Source of the DNA: Larix kaempferi
Lineage: Eukaryota > Streptophyta > Pinopsida > Pinales > Pinaceae
DNA length: 64,000 nucleotides
Direction of reading: 5' to 3'
Assembly (NCBI GenBank): GCA_027924585.1
Contig: BSBM01000321.1
Location: 3,051,001 to 3,115,000 of the forward strand
How positions within the stretch are numbered: position 1 is the stretch's first letter; each line of letters begins with the position of its first letter. Under the pieces are notes generated by a model. The model was given only the letters and a program-made list of their open reading frames with translations. It did no database searches and was not told where the DNA came from. Both the position numbers and the translations under genes were made by a program. Of the stretch, positions 45,895 through 59,086 are shown piece after piece.

Positions 45895-46630
45895 ATAAAT
45901 GGGGCCAAAAAGGGTTGGATCCATTGGTAAGGAATGAAGAGTTTCTCACCAATGATCAAGGTTCAATTCAGGCTAGGAGGGCCTCCAACCTATAAGGTTT
46001 CCACAACCCCTATTGGAGGTAGTGGTCAAATTGGTCCCATGACGTAAGCACACAGAAGTGGATCAAATTAGACCCTCTTACCATCCTTAAGACCATACAC
46101 TAATCATTAAGACTATGGACATAATTTGGGACCAAAAGGGTTGGATCCACATTTGAGGAATGATGAGTTCTCATTGGTGTCCAAGCTTCAATTCCCATGA
46201 GGCATATGACCCCTAAGGTTACCATGGGAGAATTTGAGGTAGCGGTCAAACATGTGGTTTCACCAAAGGAATTATATTAAATGATCTCACGAACTGCACA
46301 CACATTAGTCACTATCAAAACCCACACTTTTTTCATCCTTAAGACCAGAAAGTAAATGTCATGGCTACAACCATAATTTGGGCCCAAATGGGTTCAATCC
46401 ACTAATGAGGATTGAGTATCTTCTCATCAATGTCCTGGGTTCAATGCCTATGATGGTGTCTATCCCTTAAGGTTTCCATGGGGGCACTTGGAAGTAGTGG
46501 TAAAATGTGTGGTTACACCAAAGGGATTATATTAAATAATATCATGACCTATGTATACATAAGTGGATCAAATCCAACCCTCTTATCATCCTTACCCCTA
46601 GATAATAATCTTTATGGCCATGACCATAAT
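45895..46630 (+). repeat. Three-copy SINE-like repeat of about 226-252 bp
   Basis: Units begin near 45895, 46121 and 46373 with ATAATTTGGG(A/C)CCAAA then GGGTTGGATCCA. About 45 bases on they carry GGTTCAATTC, GCTTCAATTCC and GGTTCAATGCC, resembling an RNA polymerase III B box (GGTTCRANNCC). Then come TAAGGTTTCCA-type text and CATCCTTAAGACCA at the unit end. The A-box match is poor. It could be a tRNA-derived SINE in tandem or another short repeat. Confidence 0.5.
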
Positions 46631-47884
46631 ATTAATAAAGTAATATAAAGTGATGGTTCTCCCTCCTACTAAGTGTGGCTAGGGTTCCTATCCCTAGCTT
46701 CTTCCATGCCCACCTGTTGGAATGGGGTTAGAGCGCAGGAAGTGTGGAACCCTAAGCGATGAAAGGGTCATCGACAAAGGAAAAGGACCATTCGCGAAGG
46801 ATAAGGAGCCGATGGAAGTGAAAATTTTGTTCCAAGCTAGTTAGAATGGGCCATTAGGACCATTTGTAACGGTCAAGTGCGCCTATAAATAGAAATAAGA
46901 TTGTAAGCTTTATATATAGTTGAATAGAGGCTTAGTGTGAGAGGTAGATCTAGGGAGAAGAACCTTTTGTGTGACTGTAAGCCGAAGGGCAGTTTCCTGA
47001 GTATGAAATATGAGATGATATGTTCGTATCTGTTGTATTTATGTCTTTTGGATCGATCTATGGAGAATTTATCTGGGTTTGGTTCTGTATAATTTGCGTA
47101 TTTTCTGTTTATTGCAATATGATGTTTTCTTGAGATCGCATTAGATATGTTATGTATCTCAAATTCCTCAAACATGCTTTGTTGATTTGTTTAATTCGTT
47201 AAGTAGGAGATGATAATGCAATTAAGAATTACTAGGGTGATAATGTGATGTCTTAATGCGAATGCAAATCTCTAGTTTTGTCAATTGAGAGTGGAACAAC
47301 GCATGTCTTCTCCCAACTGCAGAAACTTGGTTCCTATAGCCCCCCTTAGACATCTCGGGTAAGACTTCACTCGCTCTATGAGTGTTGCTAGAAAGGGTAA
47401 AACCTTTATGGGTCGATGCTTAAAGGTGTCTGGTCGGTCTTTGTTGACAGTAGTGCGGAGTGAACCCCTGCCAACAGAACTGCGTCAACACCACCTAAGA
47501 TAGGATTGGAGATGATGAAAGAAGATCAATCACTTAATGCAAATTTGAGCCAACATTGAGGAGCTCAACTCTCTACCTAATTGAATAATTCATGGAGATG
47601 GAGCATGCAAATTTTTCCCTCTAGATTTTACCTTCCAGGAACTAAAAGGAGGTCCCAATCTAGGCACATCTAAGTGAACCCATAATCCTTGTTATTCTTA
47701 ATGGTGTTGGCCTCTAAATATGTTGTTGAGGCTTCATCACCTAAGATTTCTTGAATAATCCAAAGTTTTGGCCCATGGTGGGGACTAGAAAAAGATCCAA
47801 TTCTTGGGGTGGGCATTCTCAGACCTTTATAGTTTAGAAGGAGTGGGTAGCACTCATGATCACGTTCCATTCTCCTCAAATTCA
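46631..47884. other. Possible LTR or promoter fragment; no coding frame
   Basis: CCTATAAATAG at 46882-46892 is a good TATA box and is followed by GAGAGGTAGATCTAGGGAG. A region of short inverted segments (GTTGACAGTAGTGCGG ... CTGCGTCAACACC) lies at 47452-47495. The first half resembles an LTR promoter, but no terminal repeats or partner copy were seen. Confidence 0.3.
46884..46892 (+). promoter_or_regulatory. TATA box candidate, TATAAATAG
   Basis: TATAAATAG preceded by GTGCGCC. No transcript or gene can be tied to it. Confidence 0.3.
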
Positions 47885-48410
47885 ACCTGGTGGATTGTTA
47901 GTCAAATCAAGCATTGGTTTACAAGTTTAATGGACTTTGTCCCTCAATAGATGCACTCATGGAGTGGATTAAAGAAACACATAACATTGATCCCAAGGTT
48001 AGATTTGTTAAAGGGGGTTTTTTGTTGCTCTTTTTTTCTAGAAAAGATGAGAAGCAAGGGATTTTAAACTAAGGGCCTTAGTTCTAGGGAATAATAGCCA
48101 ATTCCTTCCCATTGGATGCCCAATTTTTACCCAAGGATGACATCAATCTATTCAACCCCTAAATGGGTACGATTCCCAAAATCGCCTGTGACCTTTTGGG
48201 AGGATAAGGTACTTGCCAAGATTGGGAATCTCATAACTGAGTTCTTTTCTATGTCTATAGAAAAGACGAAGAAGCCTATTGTTTTCTTCTGCTCAAATCT
48301 ACATAAAAATAAATATAAGGAAATGGATTCTCAATCAGATTATATTAGAATGGGATGGATCCCAATGGACCCAATCATAAGTATTATATAAGAGAGATTC
48401 TTTCTAATGC
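47885..48410 (+). pseudogene. LINE ORF1 remnant (DUF4283-like)
   Basis: Plus-strand text NQALVYKFNGLCPSIDALME, then KVRFVKGGFLLLFFSRKDEK, then GILN, stop, GP matches the N-terminal domain of plant L1-type LINE ORF1 (FNG, KGFF, GPW motifs). After a frame change STPKWVRFPKSPVTFWEDKV then LAKIGN matches the standard WVR.P..P..FW...L..IG continuation. Three stops and a frameshift break it. ORF1 binds LINE RNA. Confidence 0.72.
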
Positions 48411-49370
48411 AAAATTTATAGAGACTTAGTCCACATAATATATTCCTAACCATTGAACATTGAAGTAGTGAGTAAAGTAGGGGAAAAGATCCAAACAAGC
48501 GAGGTAATATAGGCCTCCTTGAACAATTCCTAGCTCGCTAAAAGGAAATGAAGAAGTTGGTGAAATACAAGATGACATGAGATCACTTCACCTAGCAACA
48601 TTGCTATTGAATTATCCCCCCATTATGAAAACAAATCCCTAACCCATTGAAGGCTCAAATTCTAGGATCCATAAAGAGATATGGACACTAGAAGACAAAG
48701 CTACATTAGCATCCACACTAATAACACTTCTAAATATTGGGGAAGGGGCATTGGAGCCTCCCTAAGGGACAATAGCGGGGAAGTTAGACCAAATATAGAG
48801 TAAGTTTTTTGACACTTCCCTGCATTTCACAAAATATTTTTGAGGCACTTCCCCACAATTCAGAACTTGTACTTAGTGTAAAATATTTATTGACAATGAT
48901 TATGGTGTCTAACCCAATGCAAACATCAAGTGAAGAGTCAAATAAAGGCATCTAGCCTAGATAATTGACCTCGAGAACTCCTGCATAAAACTCAAAGCAC
49001 TCAACCACACGAGTTAATCAGTTACATTGATATTTGACTTATATTATCTCATATTGCATTTATATTTATACTTGATATGAAACATGGATGTGTCTGCATG
49101 ATGTTGAGATTCTCTGTGTAGGCTAAACTATTTTTGCATATGTTCTTTTGTGGTTTAGGTTTTGTGAATATGATGATGAGATGAATTTGTTATAATGATG
49201 ATAAATATGAGATAAAACAATTATATACCTTGAGTATCCAAGGGAATTTTTATGCACAAAACATGATGCTACTAACTGGGATTTCCAAGTTATGACAAGA
49301 ATAACCATGCATATGATGAAATCGAGTAGAAGTTAATTATAATATTCGAGTGTCAATGCATGAAGGTGTG

Positions 49371-49621
49371 TCACATTTTTTTATTGAAATGTGATGATGA
49401 AAATTCAATATTTTACATATTTTTTAAATCCTCAAAACTCACATATTCCTTAATAATTTTGCTGTGATGTAAAAAGTTAAATTGTAAAGAATTTGTCACA
49501 TTTTTTTAATTGAAATGTGATGATGAAAATTCAATATTTTACATATTTTCTAACTCCTCAAAACTCACATATTCCTTGATCATTTTCTTGTGATGTAAAA
49601 AGTCAAATTGTAGAGAATTTG
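49371..49621. repeat. 125-bp tandem duplication
   Basis: Two copies starting at 49371 and 49496 share TTGAAATGTGATGATGAAAA, TTCAATATTTTACATATTTT and CTCAAAACTCACATATTCCT with few changes. A partial third start is at 49622. Confidence 0.9.
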
Positions 49622-50461
49622 TCATATTTTTAATGGTATTTTTAAAAAAAAATTGTAATGCCTTTTATTATGCCTAGTTTGTTTTATCTATATATACATA
49701 TATTGTGAATTTCTAAAAGTTAACTAATGATTTTTTTTTCAGAACAATTATTTTGTTAAATGTAAAATTAAAAAAAAAAGATTATATGAACATAATCTAC
49801 AATATAGTTTATTCCAAATATATATTTTTAATTTTTTGAAAAAATGTATTTTCTATTATTTTAAAAAGTTAATTAGTTAAGAACATTTTTTTTTGGGAAG
49901 GAAAATCTTATTAGAAAATCCAATGGATACTTTACCACATTCATGAATATCATCCCTAGTATGATTCTAGTACACCTTTCCAAGTAAACCTCTTTGAAAT
50001 GTTGATATTTTTTAATACAAATAAGTGTAGTCTATATCTTAAATTTTAAGCAGAATACAAGTTCATTATAATGCACTACTTCTTTTTCTAATTTTCATAT
50101 ATTAAGAGAGAAAATTCTTCTCATCTTCTATTTTTTTTTCAAAACAAAAAATTACAATTTATATTAAAAACAATAAACCACATTTTACATAACCTCACGC
50201 TAATACATCTTCACAATTTATAACTATCACAAAAAACATCTTTACCACTCGGCCAAAAAACCGCAAAAAAGATATCCACATCCTACTTTGTATAAGATAC
50301 TAATTCTAAAAAAAATACACCCCAAAAAATTAATATAACTATGAATAATATATTATGGAGTTTCCAAGTATTCCCATCGTTTCTTATATGCACTTTACCA
50401 AATTTAAGTGTCATCTTTATATCTCTTCGATCTATATCTTTCTCTAACTCAATTAAACTCT

Positions 50462-50601
50462 TAATGTACACTTATTTTAAACTCTCCTTCTTTTACATAT
50501 CTTCTCTTCCAAGTGTCTTTGATTAAAATATTAGTGTGCACTTATTTTAAACTCTCCCTCCTTTTACATATCTTCCCTCCCAAGTCTCTTTGATTAAGTG
50601 T
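50462..50601. repeat. 70-bp tandem duplication
   Basis: CTTATTTTAAACTCTCC begins at 50471 and 50541, with TTTTACATATCTTC and CTTTGATTAA repeated at the same spacing. Confidence 0.85.
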
Positions 50602-51439
50602 GAATGTTAATATTAAATTAAATTAATAAAATCCACATCAATGGGGGCGAAGTTATTCTTGGGTTGGCCATTAGTTCATCTCAATGACCTGTTCTCCACT
50701 CAAAGCTTAGTTACCTCAATTATGCTATGGTGTTTCTCTATAACATTTAATGATGCACTCTTGTTGAAAAAGTTATGTATTTATGCTAATGTATAACACA
50801 ACTATTTTCACCTAATTATGTTATAATTGTCTAATGTTCCTCTGTAATATTCAATTATATATCTTGTTAAAGAAATTGTGCATTTTATACCCATCATAAC
50901 TTATTGTAATTATAGCATAACACTGAACCCATCATAAACTCACCTTAAAGGTATCATTTATAGAATGGAGGTAATTGACAACTATATGTTACCTTTTAAG
51001 TTTTTATTGTTATTATAAAAATAATTACTTCATGAAATATCATTATTTTTATATAAAAAGTAATTGAAATATTATTATAATTCTTCTTTACATAACATAA
51101 TTATAATTTCATAATTAATTATTATATTTTGTGTAATCTAAGCATTAAAATTAATATGAGATATATAAACGTGTACCAGTTTTTTTATTATGGATTAAGA
51201 AATTCCACCACGCAATGATTAAATTATTATTTTATTGTTTATTATAACATGATTATGTTTAGATAATTAATTACATTTTGTATTCCATTCACTTGTAATA
51301 TAGGCAATAATACCATATTAGTATGAGAAATATAATTTTATATTAATATGAAATGTTTTGGATTAAAAGATTAAAAAAATAATTTAAAGAAGGATATGAT
51401 AGATAGTTGAAGACTTTGTTATTTGGTGTTAAGGTATTA

Positions 51440-51860
51440 TTTCAAAGTAAAACTATTAATAGAGGTTCAAGTATTATTTATTTTTTACCATTTAAGTTTA
51501 TAATCTTGTTAATTAATGAATGGGGTGGTAGGTGTGGGGGGATTTTTTTAGATTTTGATGGAGATACAATCGAGATTTACAAATGGGGCATGGGACTGAT
51601 CACTAACAATCAAGATGAAAACTACACTCTTTTTATGAGCCTTGAGATTATAGTCTCTCTAGGTATTCGAAATGTAACCATACTGGGAGATTAATTGATT
51701 GTCATCTTCCAGGCTAGGTCGAAAGTTTGCAATCCAGAGAATATTAGAGGGAGGATGCAGACTCAAATTGTGGATGATAAATTATCTGATTAGGATAATT
51801 ACATGAATCGTGGAAGATTGGTTAAAAACAGGGGGCACTAGCACAACCGATGGCTCCCCT
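51440..51860 (+). pseudogene. LINE-type RNase H remnant
   Basis: GGRCGGIFLDFDGDTIEIYK then WGMGLITNNQDENYTLFMSL, EIIVSLGIRNVTILGD follows the plant RNase H pattern (GG.GG....G..I......G..TNN.AE...L..GL..A...GI....I.GDS.). The active-site Glu position reads Asp-Glu and the last Asp is kept. A stop follows GD and others lie downstream. It belongs to the C-terminus of plant LINE ORF2 or a related gene family; the former is more likely here. Confidence 0.6.
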
Positions 51861-53752
51861 AGGAATTAATTTGAATATCATTTCGAAATATTTCCAAATC
51901 GAATTACATGTGTGCCAGCTACCGAAGTAATCCCATCCTCGGTATGGGAGCTATCTTGCATTTACACTCTCGCATGAGTGACTCCTCTTGACGGTTCTCT
52001 TCCTATGTGGTAAGTATGGCTCCGTTCTTTTTTTATAGGGCGTCTCCTAGATTCTGCCTATTCACTATGGGATATTGTTGTAGGTCAACAACTAGTTTGT
52101 GGTATATACAAATTCTGGGGTGGTTGCGTGAGGAAATATGGAGATTGGGTGGGGGGATGAGTTTCATCTCCCACAAACGAGCTTGCAGTTCATTCCGTCG
52201 AGCAGTTTGTTACAAAATTCTATAAGAGAGTTGGGCTTGGAGGTTCTTATGGTGCACCCTTTTTCCTTGCTGATGAAAACATTGGAAGGAGTAGTAATGG
52301 AGGAGTTTGGATGGGGCGTGAGTCTGGGTTAAGTCAAATCCTTTATCATGGACCTGAAAGTCATCTTGCGAAGGGTTACTTCATAGCTTGAAGGGGTTGT
52401 GTAGACTATTGAGCAAGTGACTATTCATGTTTCTCATTTGGATGCATGGTTTGACGACTTTGAAGGGAAAGTGTGGGTTCATGGTGCACAGTTGGAAAGG
52501 ATCGCCATTCATCATGACATGCTAATGGGGGAACAATCGAGGGACACTTGGTATGTAGGTTATAAGGCCATGGACGAAGATTCTATGGAACAACAAACCA
52601 ATGTAGCGATGAACATTTCTAGCTCCCATGAATAAGAAGTTGATACTAGGGATTTCCAAGAAATCCAAAGTGGACATAGATCCCTTGAAATTTTTTTTTT
52701 TTATGCTTTACTTCTATGTTTTTTTGTTGGATTCAATACGTTAAAGATTACAAATTTTATGCTGTTAGCATATATGATAAAATAGTCTATGCATATCTGG
52801 TGGTCTGTAGACTTTAGTGCACTGTTTCACTGCCATTAGAAAGTATTGTTTTTTGGACAAATCTAAGTAACTTCTAGGCTAGTTTTATCAACTGTTTAAT
52901 ATCAATTTTTTACTCATTTTCATTAAAATAAAAGCTTGTTAATTAATCAAATGTAAGTTTTGTTGTTTTATGTTATTGTATAAATGTTTTTTTGTAAGTA
53001 AGATGGAAATCCTTTTATTAACTAGAATAATACATATAGTACAAAACTGGTGTTTCATTGGCCTGCTGCCTGGGAAACCATGCTAACCAATAGAGTCTAA
53101 TTTACATGATTTCTATTCAAAGCAAATGGAATGACATCAGTCCTTCCCATGAGGGAAGCTAGGAAACAACATAGTTTTAAAAGAAAATATTTATAACATA
53201 GAACCGTATCAAAGGTAGCAGGACCTACCTTGAAAAGGGAAACCAAGTTCGCAGAGAGATAAAAAGACTAGCAGTGTCAAAACCATATCAAACATAAAAT
53301 TGAACCAAATATAAAAGACAACTAAATAAGGAATACCATAGTTATGTTGGACCCGTCTTGTCTGAGGAAATCACAATGTGATCAACCCACTGGATCTCGC
53401 CATCTTCCTCAGCCATCCGATGCCAGGTGTTGGTCACCTCAACTAAGTTGTCCAACTTCTTTGAATATGGACCAAGTTGTCCCTTATCCGACTGAAAAAA
53501 TGGAGGGTCTCGTTTTGAAAGAATTATTTCTCCATTAAAAATCTAGCAAGAATGTTTTTCATGGTCTAATAAGGGCTAATGACACCCTTCCCTTCCTACT
53601 CCTACTCTTGTTCCTCATCCGCTAAAGCCTCCATGTATTCTATAGATTTCTCAATGTGGAAGGGGACATTTTTGTTGAACGAATTCCATGGATCCTCCTT
53701 GGTTTCCCGTTGTGGGAAAATTTGCACAAAGGTGTGTAGCACTTCCCACATT
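51861..53752. other. No recognisable gene
   Basis: Several short frames (for example 52417-52635 and 53344-53538) show no known motif. It may include the decayed 3' part of the LINE. From about 53040 text such as ACTGGTGTTTCATTGGCCTG suggests another old element. Confidence 0.35.
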
Positions 53753-53757
53753 GGGAG

Positions 53758-54348
53758 TGTTGATGTATATGTAACTTCGGAATGTATTTCATATATATTT
53801 ATTGTACCCTTATAAGAGATGTGTTATTCCTCTATAAGGAAGTGTCGTCATGTGTATTGACAAGTGTCGCAAGAGTGTGAACTTGCCGATGGGTTATTAG
53901 ACCACCATGTGTGGGGTCGGCCCTATTTTATGTAATATGTAATTGATGTACCTAACTAGACAAGTCGGCCCCATAAGGATATTGGTAAAACAAGTTAAGT
54001 ATAAACAGAGATCGGGAGATCTCTATTTGGATCATTCGGAAACTCACACTTCTCTCACTCAGAAAGTGGCGCACTAGTGAGGAGGAGGATCATCTGCTAC
54101 TAGGAGACTATCTCTGTGTATTTTGGTTGTACTTTGGTTGAGCCATTTCTCTCTCTATCTCTGAGGAAGTTGTGGGGTTTTTCACCTTAGAGTTTTCCCC
54201 ACGGAAACTCTGTGTCTCTTGTCTCTCATGTTTTTGATTCTTGTGATGATTGACATGCTTGTTATGATTGATATGCATTGATATACTGTACATGTTATTC
54301 TCTCAGTAAGATCCTAGAGTATTGTGAATTAATGCTCAAAATTTAACA
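53758..54348 (+). mobile_element. 5' LTR of copia element 2
   Basis: It starts TGTTGATGTA and ends TTTAACA. It holds the conserved TTATTAGACCACCATGTG block (from 53894), CAAGTCGGCCCCATAAGG and TATAAACA at 54000-54007. Confidence 0.94.
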
Positions 54349-54360
54349 TGGTATCAGAGC
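54349..54360 (+). promoter_or_regulatory. Primer-binding site, initiator tRNA-Met
   Basis: TGGTATCAGAGC directly after the LTR, identical to that of copia element 1. Confidence 0.95.
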
Positions 54361-54923
54361 TAACCTGAGAAGAAGACATTGTGCAGTGACGAAAACTAGG
54401 GTTTCTTGTTTATTGGGTTTCTCTCCACATATTTTGGAAAACCAGTATAGTAGATTGACTCTACTCATCAAGGAGAATATATCTGTCCAATCAGAATTCA
54501 ATTCTGAGCATTTTTAGATTTGGCCCTAAACATTAGGGTTTCCACAAAAATAGGAATTTCTGGAATCTGAAGACATAGCTGGAAGCTCCTTGCAAAAATC
54601 GAAGTTTAGAGCATTGGATCGATATTTTTGGCTGGGTAGATCTCCGGGAAACTCAAACCCTAATTCAGGGTCCTCCTAATTGAACCCGGGAAGACAAAAA
54701 GGCATTTCTGAAGGGTAAAGCTTTGCAGATCTCAAATTTTGAATACACCAAGCTGATCATCTCATCAAGGCGCATCTTTCTATCCTTTTAGAAAGTTGAA
54801 ATTCACATTTTGAATTTTTAGGGTTTTTCCGACAAACCCTAATCCAGGACCAGATCCAGTTTTCAGGAAAATAAGTGGTAAGACCTAAATATTTTCTATT
54901 TCCATTTGAAGTACTCTTTAAAG

Positions 54924-57900
54924 ATGTCTCACCACACTAAGCTTGAGGATAAGCTTGAAGGGGATGATAACTTCCGAGCCTGGAAGTATAGGATTGGGTT
55001 AATCCTGGAAGAGAATGAGTTGGACTCATATATAAAAGAAGACATCCCTATCCCAGAGGATGAAGAAGCTAAGGTATTGCATAAGAAGAACTTGGTCAAG
55101 GCGAAGAGAATCATTGCCGATTCTATCAAAGACCATCTCATACCTCATGTGTCTTCTCTAAAGACACCCAAGGAGATGTTTGACTCTCTGACCAAGTTAT
55201 TTGAAGGGAAGAACATAAATCGGAAGATGACACTACGAAATCAATTGAAAGGGGTCAAGATGTTGAATGGAGAAACCATTCAATCTTACTTCTCCAAGGT
55301 CTCTCAGATCAAGGAACAACTTGAAGTTGTGGATGAAGTAGTGGATAATGGTGAAGTTGTTATGACCACTCTGAATGGCCTTCCTAGGTCATGGGACTCC
55401 TTTATTCAAGGAATTTGTGCAAGAAAGAAATTGATCTCTTTCAGTAAACTATGGGAGGAATGCTCTCAAGAAGAAGCTAGGCTTGTAGCTCGTGAATAAA
55501 AGATGGGATATGAAGATCAAGCTCTTGCAACCCACACCAAAAGAAGCAAGCCGAAGAAGGAGCATTCTCACTACAAGAGATCCTATCACAACCAAAAAAA
55601 GAATAAGAAGGATATAATATGTCTCATATGCAATGAGAAGGGTCACTTTGCTTCAGAATGTCCCAAGAACAAAAGGGATAACATCAACTCCAGTAAGAAG
55701 AAGAAGGGAAACAAAAGAAAGTTCCATGCTCATGCTGATGAAGATGATGAACCTCCAAAGAAGAAGGCTAGGGCAGAAAGTGATGATGACTCATCAAGTG
55801 AAGAAGAGTATGTTCTAATCTCTGCTCTCACAGGTACTATCTCTCATGGTTGTAATGATTGGTTAATTGACAGTGGGGCTTCCAAACACATGATTGGGTT
55901 TAAAGAATCTTTTGTAAATCTATCTGAACATGAATCACCCCATAAAGTGAAACTTGGGGATGATTATCAATACCCTATCAAAGGAAGTGGTGAAGCCTCC
56001 TACAACCTAGATTCTGGAAAATATTTGAAGATGAAAGAAGTCCTTTATGTACCTAGGCTCAAGAAGAACCTACTCTCCCTCTCTGCATTGGATGCAAAAG
56101 GTATGAGGGTTGCATTTGTAGATGGCCAAGTTCTGATGTGGCCAAAGGGTAAAACTATTGATGATGCAGTGGTGATTGGAGAGCAAGAGGGAGGATTGTA
56201 TAAATTGAAGGGCCAACCTGAACATCCCATGGTACATGATTCCATGGATCCAAGTGAACTTTGGCACAGAAGACTTGCACATATGCACTACAGGGCATTA
56301 TCAATTGCAAGTAAGGTTGTAGAAGGTCTTCCTGAAATCAAGACCAAGCATGAAGGTGTTTGCAAAGAATGTGCAAAAGGAAAGAACATTAAGAAGGCAT
56401 TTCCAAGCAGTGAAAGCAAGGCAAAAGGTATCTTGGAAATCATCGACTCAGATGTATGTGGTCCTATGTCATCCATTTCTCTGAGTGGGTATGTTTACTA
56501 TGTCTCTTTCATTGATGATTTCTCCAGGAAAACTTGGGTCTACTTCTTGAAGAACAAAGATGAGGTGTTTGATAAGTTCAAGGAATTCAAAACCTTGATG
56601 GAGAATCAAACTAATAAGAAAATCAAAACATTCAGATCTGAGAATGGTGGAGAATTCACCTCAGGTGACTTCAAGAAGCTTTGCAGTGATTTAGGGATTA
56701 AGAGGGAGTTGACCGCTCCTTACAATCCACAACTGAATGGAGTTGAAGAAAGGAAGAACAGAACAATCATGGAAGCAGCAAGGGCGATGCAGCATGACCA
56801 GGATCTACCTATGCACCTATGGGCAGAAGCAGCTAGAACAACTGTATATGTATAGAACAAAACACCCCACAAGATATTGGACAACAAGACACCAGAAGAG
56901 GTCTTCTCTGGTAAGAAACCTGAAGTCAGCCATCTCAGAATATTTGGTTGTCCAGTATACATTCATGTCCCAAAGAAAAAGAGGACCAAACTAGATCCTT
57001 CAGGAAAGAAGGGTATCTTTGTGGGTTACCGTGAAAGCTCGAAGGCTTATAGAATATACTTTACAGGGTTCAAGAAGATTGATGTCAGTAGGGATGTGAC
57101 ATTGGATGAAAACTCAGCATTTGTCAAATCAAGAAAGACACATGTTGAAGATTATGAAGAACCTAAGGAAAATAGATTTCAAGACACTACCATGACTGAA
57201 GCTATTCCAAATGTTGATCGTGAAATTGAAGATCCTCAATAAACTATAGATCCACCACGTGAGGAAAACTCTCACAAGAAGAAACCTACATGGGCTAGAG
57301 AGCTCATTCAAGATGCAGAGAGATTTGGCATTCCAGAAGAAGAACATAGAGCAAAGAAGAGAACTATATCTCATACCAGCTATGTTGCTTTACTCTGTGA
57401 TATCATGAACAAAGAACCTTCCAGTTATGAAGAAGTAGCGGAAAAGAAAGAATGGAAGGATGCCATGGTTGAGGAATACCAATCAATAATGAAAAATGAT
57501 GTTTGGGATGTTGTCCCAAGACCTAAAGAGAAGTCTATTGTGACTTCCAAATGGATCTACAAAATCAAGCATGCTACAGATGGCAGCATAGAAAAATACA
57601 AGGCAAGATTTGTAGCTCATGGCTTTTCTCAGAAAGAGGGAGTAGACTATGAAGAAAATTTTGCTCTTGTAGCCAGGTACACTTCCATCAGATAAGTACT
57701 TGCCTTGGCTGCAGCGATGAAGTGGAAGATACACCAGATGGATGTCAAGATTGCCTTCTTGAATGGTGTAGTTGAAGAGGAAGTGTGTGTGGAGCAGCCA
57801 CTCGGTTTTGAAACACATGACAGGGAGTCATATGTGTGCAGATTGAAGAAAGCCTTGTATGGCTTGAAGCAAGTTCCCAAAACTTGGTATGGTAGGATGG

Positions 57901-58958
57901 ACAGTTTTCTATCTAGTTTGGGCTTTACCAAGAGTAAAGCGGATTCCAACCTTTACTACAAGGTTGAGGAAGGGAATCCTGTGACTCTACTCCTGTATGT
58001 GGATGACTTATTTGTAACAGGAGATGATAGATTAATTGCAGATACAAAGAGGAAGCTTGCTGCTGAGTTCGATATGAAGGACCTGGAGATGATGCACTAT
58101 TTCCTAGGTATGGAGGTGTGGCAGAGTACAACTGGGATCTTCCTTGGACAAGGGAAGTATACTGTAGATATCCTGAAGAGGTTCGGGATGATGGATTGCA
58201 AGTCCATGGCCACACCTATGGCATCGAATCTGAATCTTCTATGTGATGCTTCATCTGAGCCGGTTGATGTCTCTATGTATCGTCAGATGATTGGGTCCTT
58301 GATGTACCTGACGAACACGAGACTAGATATTTGGTTTGCGGTGAACACATTGAGCCAGTTCCTCACGGATCCGAGGAGTGTTCACCTGGTTGCTGTAAAG
58401 CATATTCTGAGGTACCTGAAGGGTACAGTTGATTATCCGCTCAGGTATGAAGCGAATCAAAAGTTTAACCTGCAAGGTTATGTTGATTCAGATTGGGTAG
58501 GCAGTGCTGCAGATAGGAAGAGCACATCTGGGTGCTGCTTCAGTATGGGATCAGGTGTGATCTATTGGTTTAGCAGGAAGCAGTCCTGTGTAGCACTAAG
58601 TACAGCCGAGGTAGAGTATGTTGCAGCTTGTTCGGCTAGTTGTGAGGTAGTATGGCTTCGAAAGCTACTGTCTGAGTTATTTGATCTCCCGTTGGATGCT
58701 ATTGGTATCTTCTGTGATAACCAGAGCTGTGTGAAGCTGTCCGAGAACCCAGTGTTTCACGACAGGTCGAAACACATAGAGATCAAATATCACTATATCA
58801 TGGATATGGTGCAGAGAGGAGCAGTGAAGCTCCTGTATGTTGCGACGGACGAGCAGATTGCAGATGTGTTGACAAAGCCACTAGCCAGAGTGAAGTTCGA
58901 GTACTTCAGAGAGAGGCTCGATGTTCTTATGATCGACGACACTTCGAGGAATAAGTGA
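54924..58958 (+). pseudogene. Copia element 2 gag-pol, one frame with four stops
   Basis: The whole region stays in a single frame from MSHHTKLEDKLEG to the end, about 1345 codons, with stops only at 55497-55499, 56853-56855, 57240-57242 and 57693-57695. Gag has the knuckle CLICNEKGHFASEC (55620-55661). Protease is intact at WLIDSGASKHM (about 55860). Integrase has WHRRLAHMHYRAL, CKECAKGK, IIDSDVCGP, RSENGGEF (Asp changed to Glu) and QLNGVEERKNR. RT has QMDVKIAFLNG and YVDD (57996-58007). RNase H reads GYVDSDWVGSAADRKSTSG, CDNQSCVKLSENPVFHDRSK and ADVLTKPLARVKFE. The start is chosen by alignment with element 1; an in-frame ATG at 54906 lies upstream. Confidence 0.95.
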
Positions 58959-59086
58959 TGGAGACATTTGCTGAAGACATTCCAAGCATGTTGGAAAAAG
59001 GATCCTTCACATGGATGTGGATGTAAGCACTGGATGATGAGCATTAGGATGGTGCTCCAGTTACTGCTCTGTATATGCATCAGGAT

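Larger units (their letters stand above)
48411..51406. other. AT-rich DNA with local duplications; no gene
   Basis: Very AT-rich, with many poly-A and poly-T runs. If the LINE fragments on either side were one element, its endonuclease and RT should lie here, but no RT motif was seen. Local duplications are listed separately. Confidence 0.5.
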
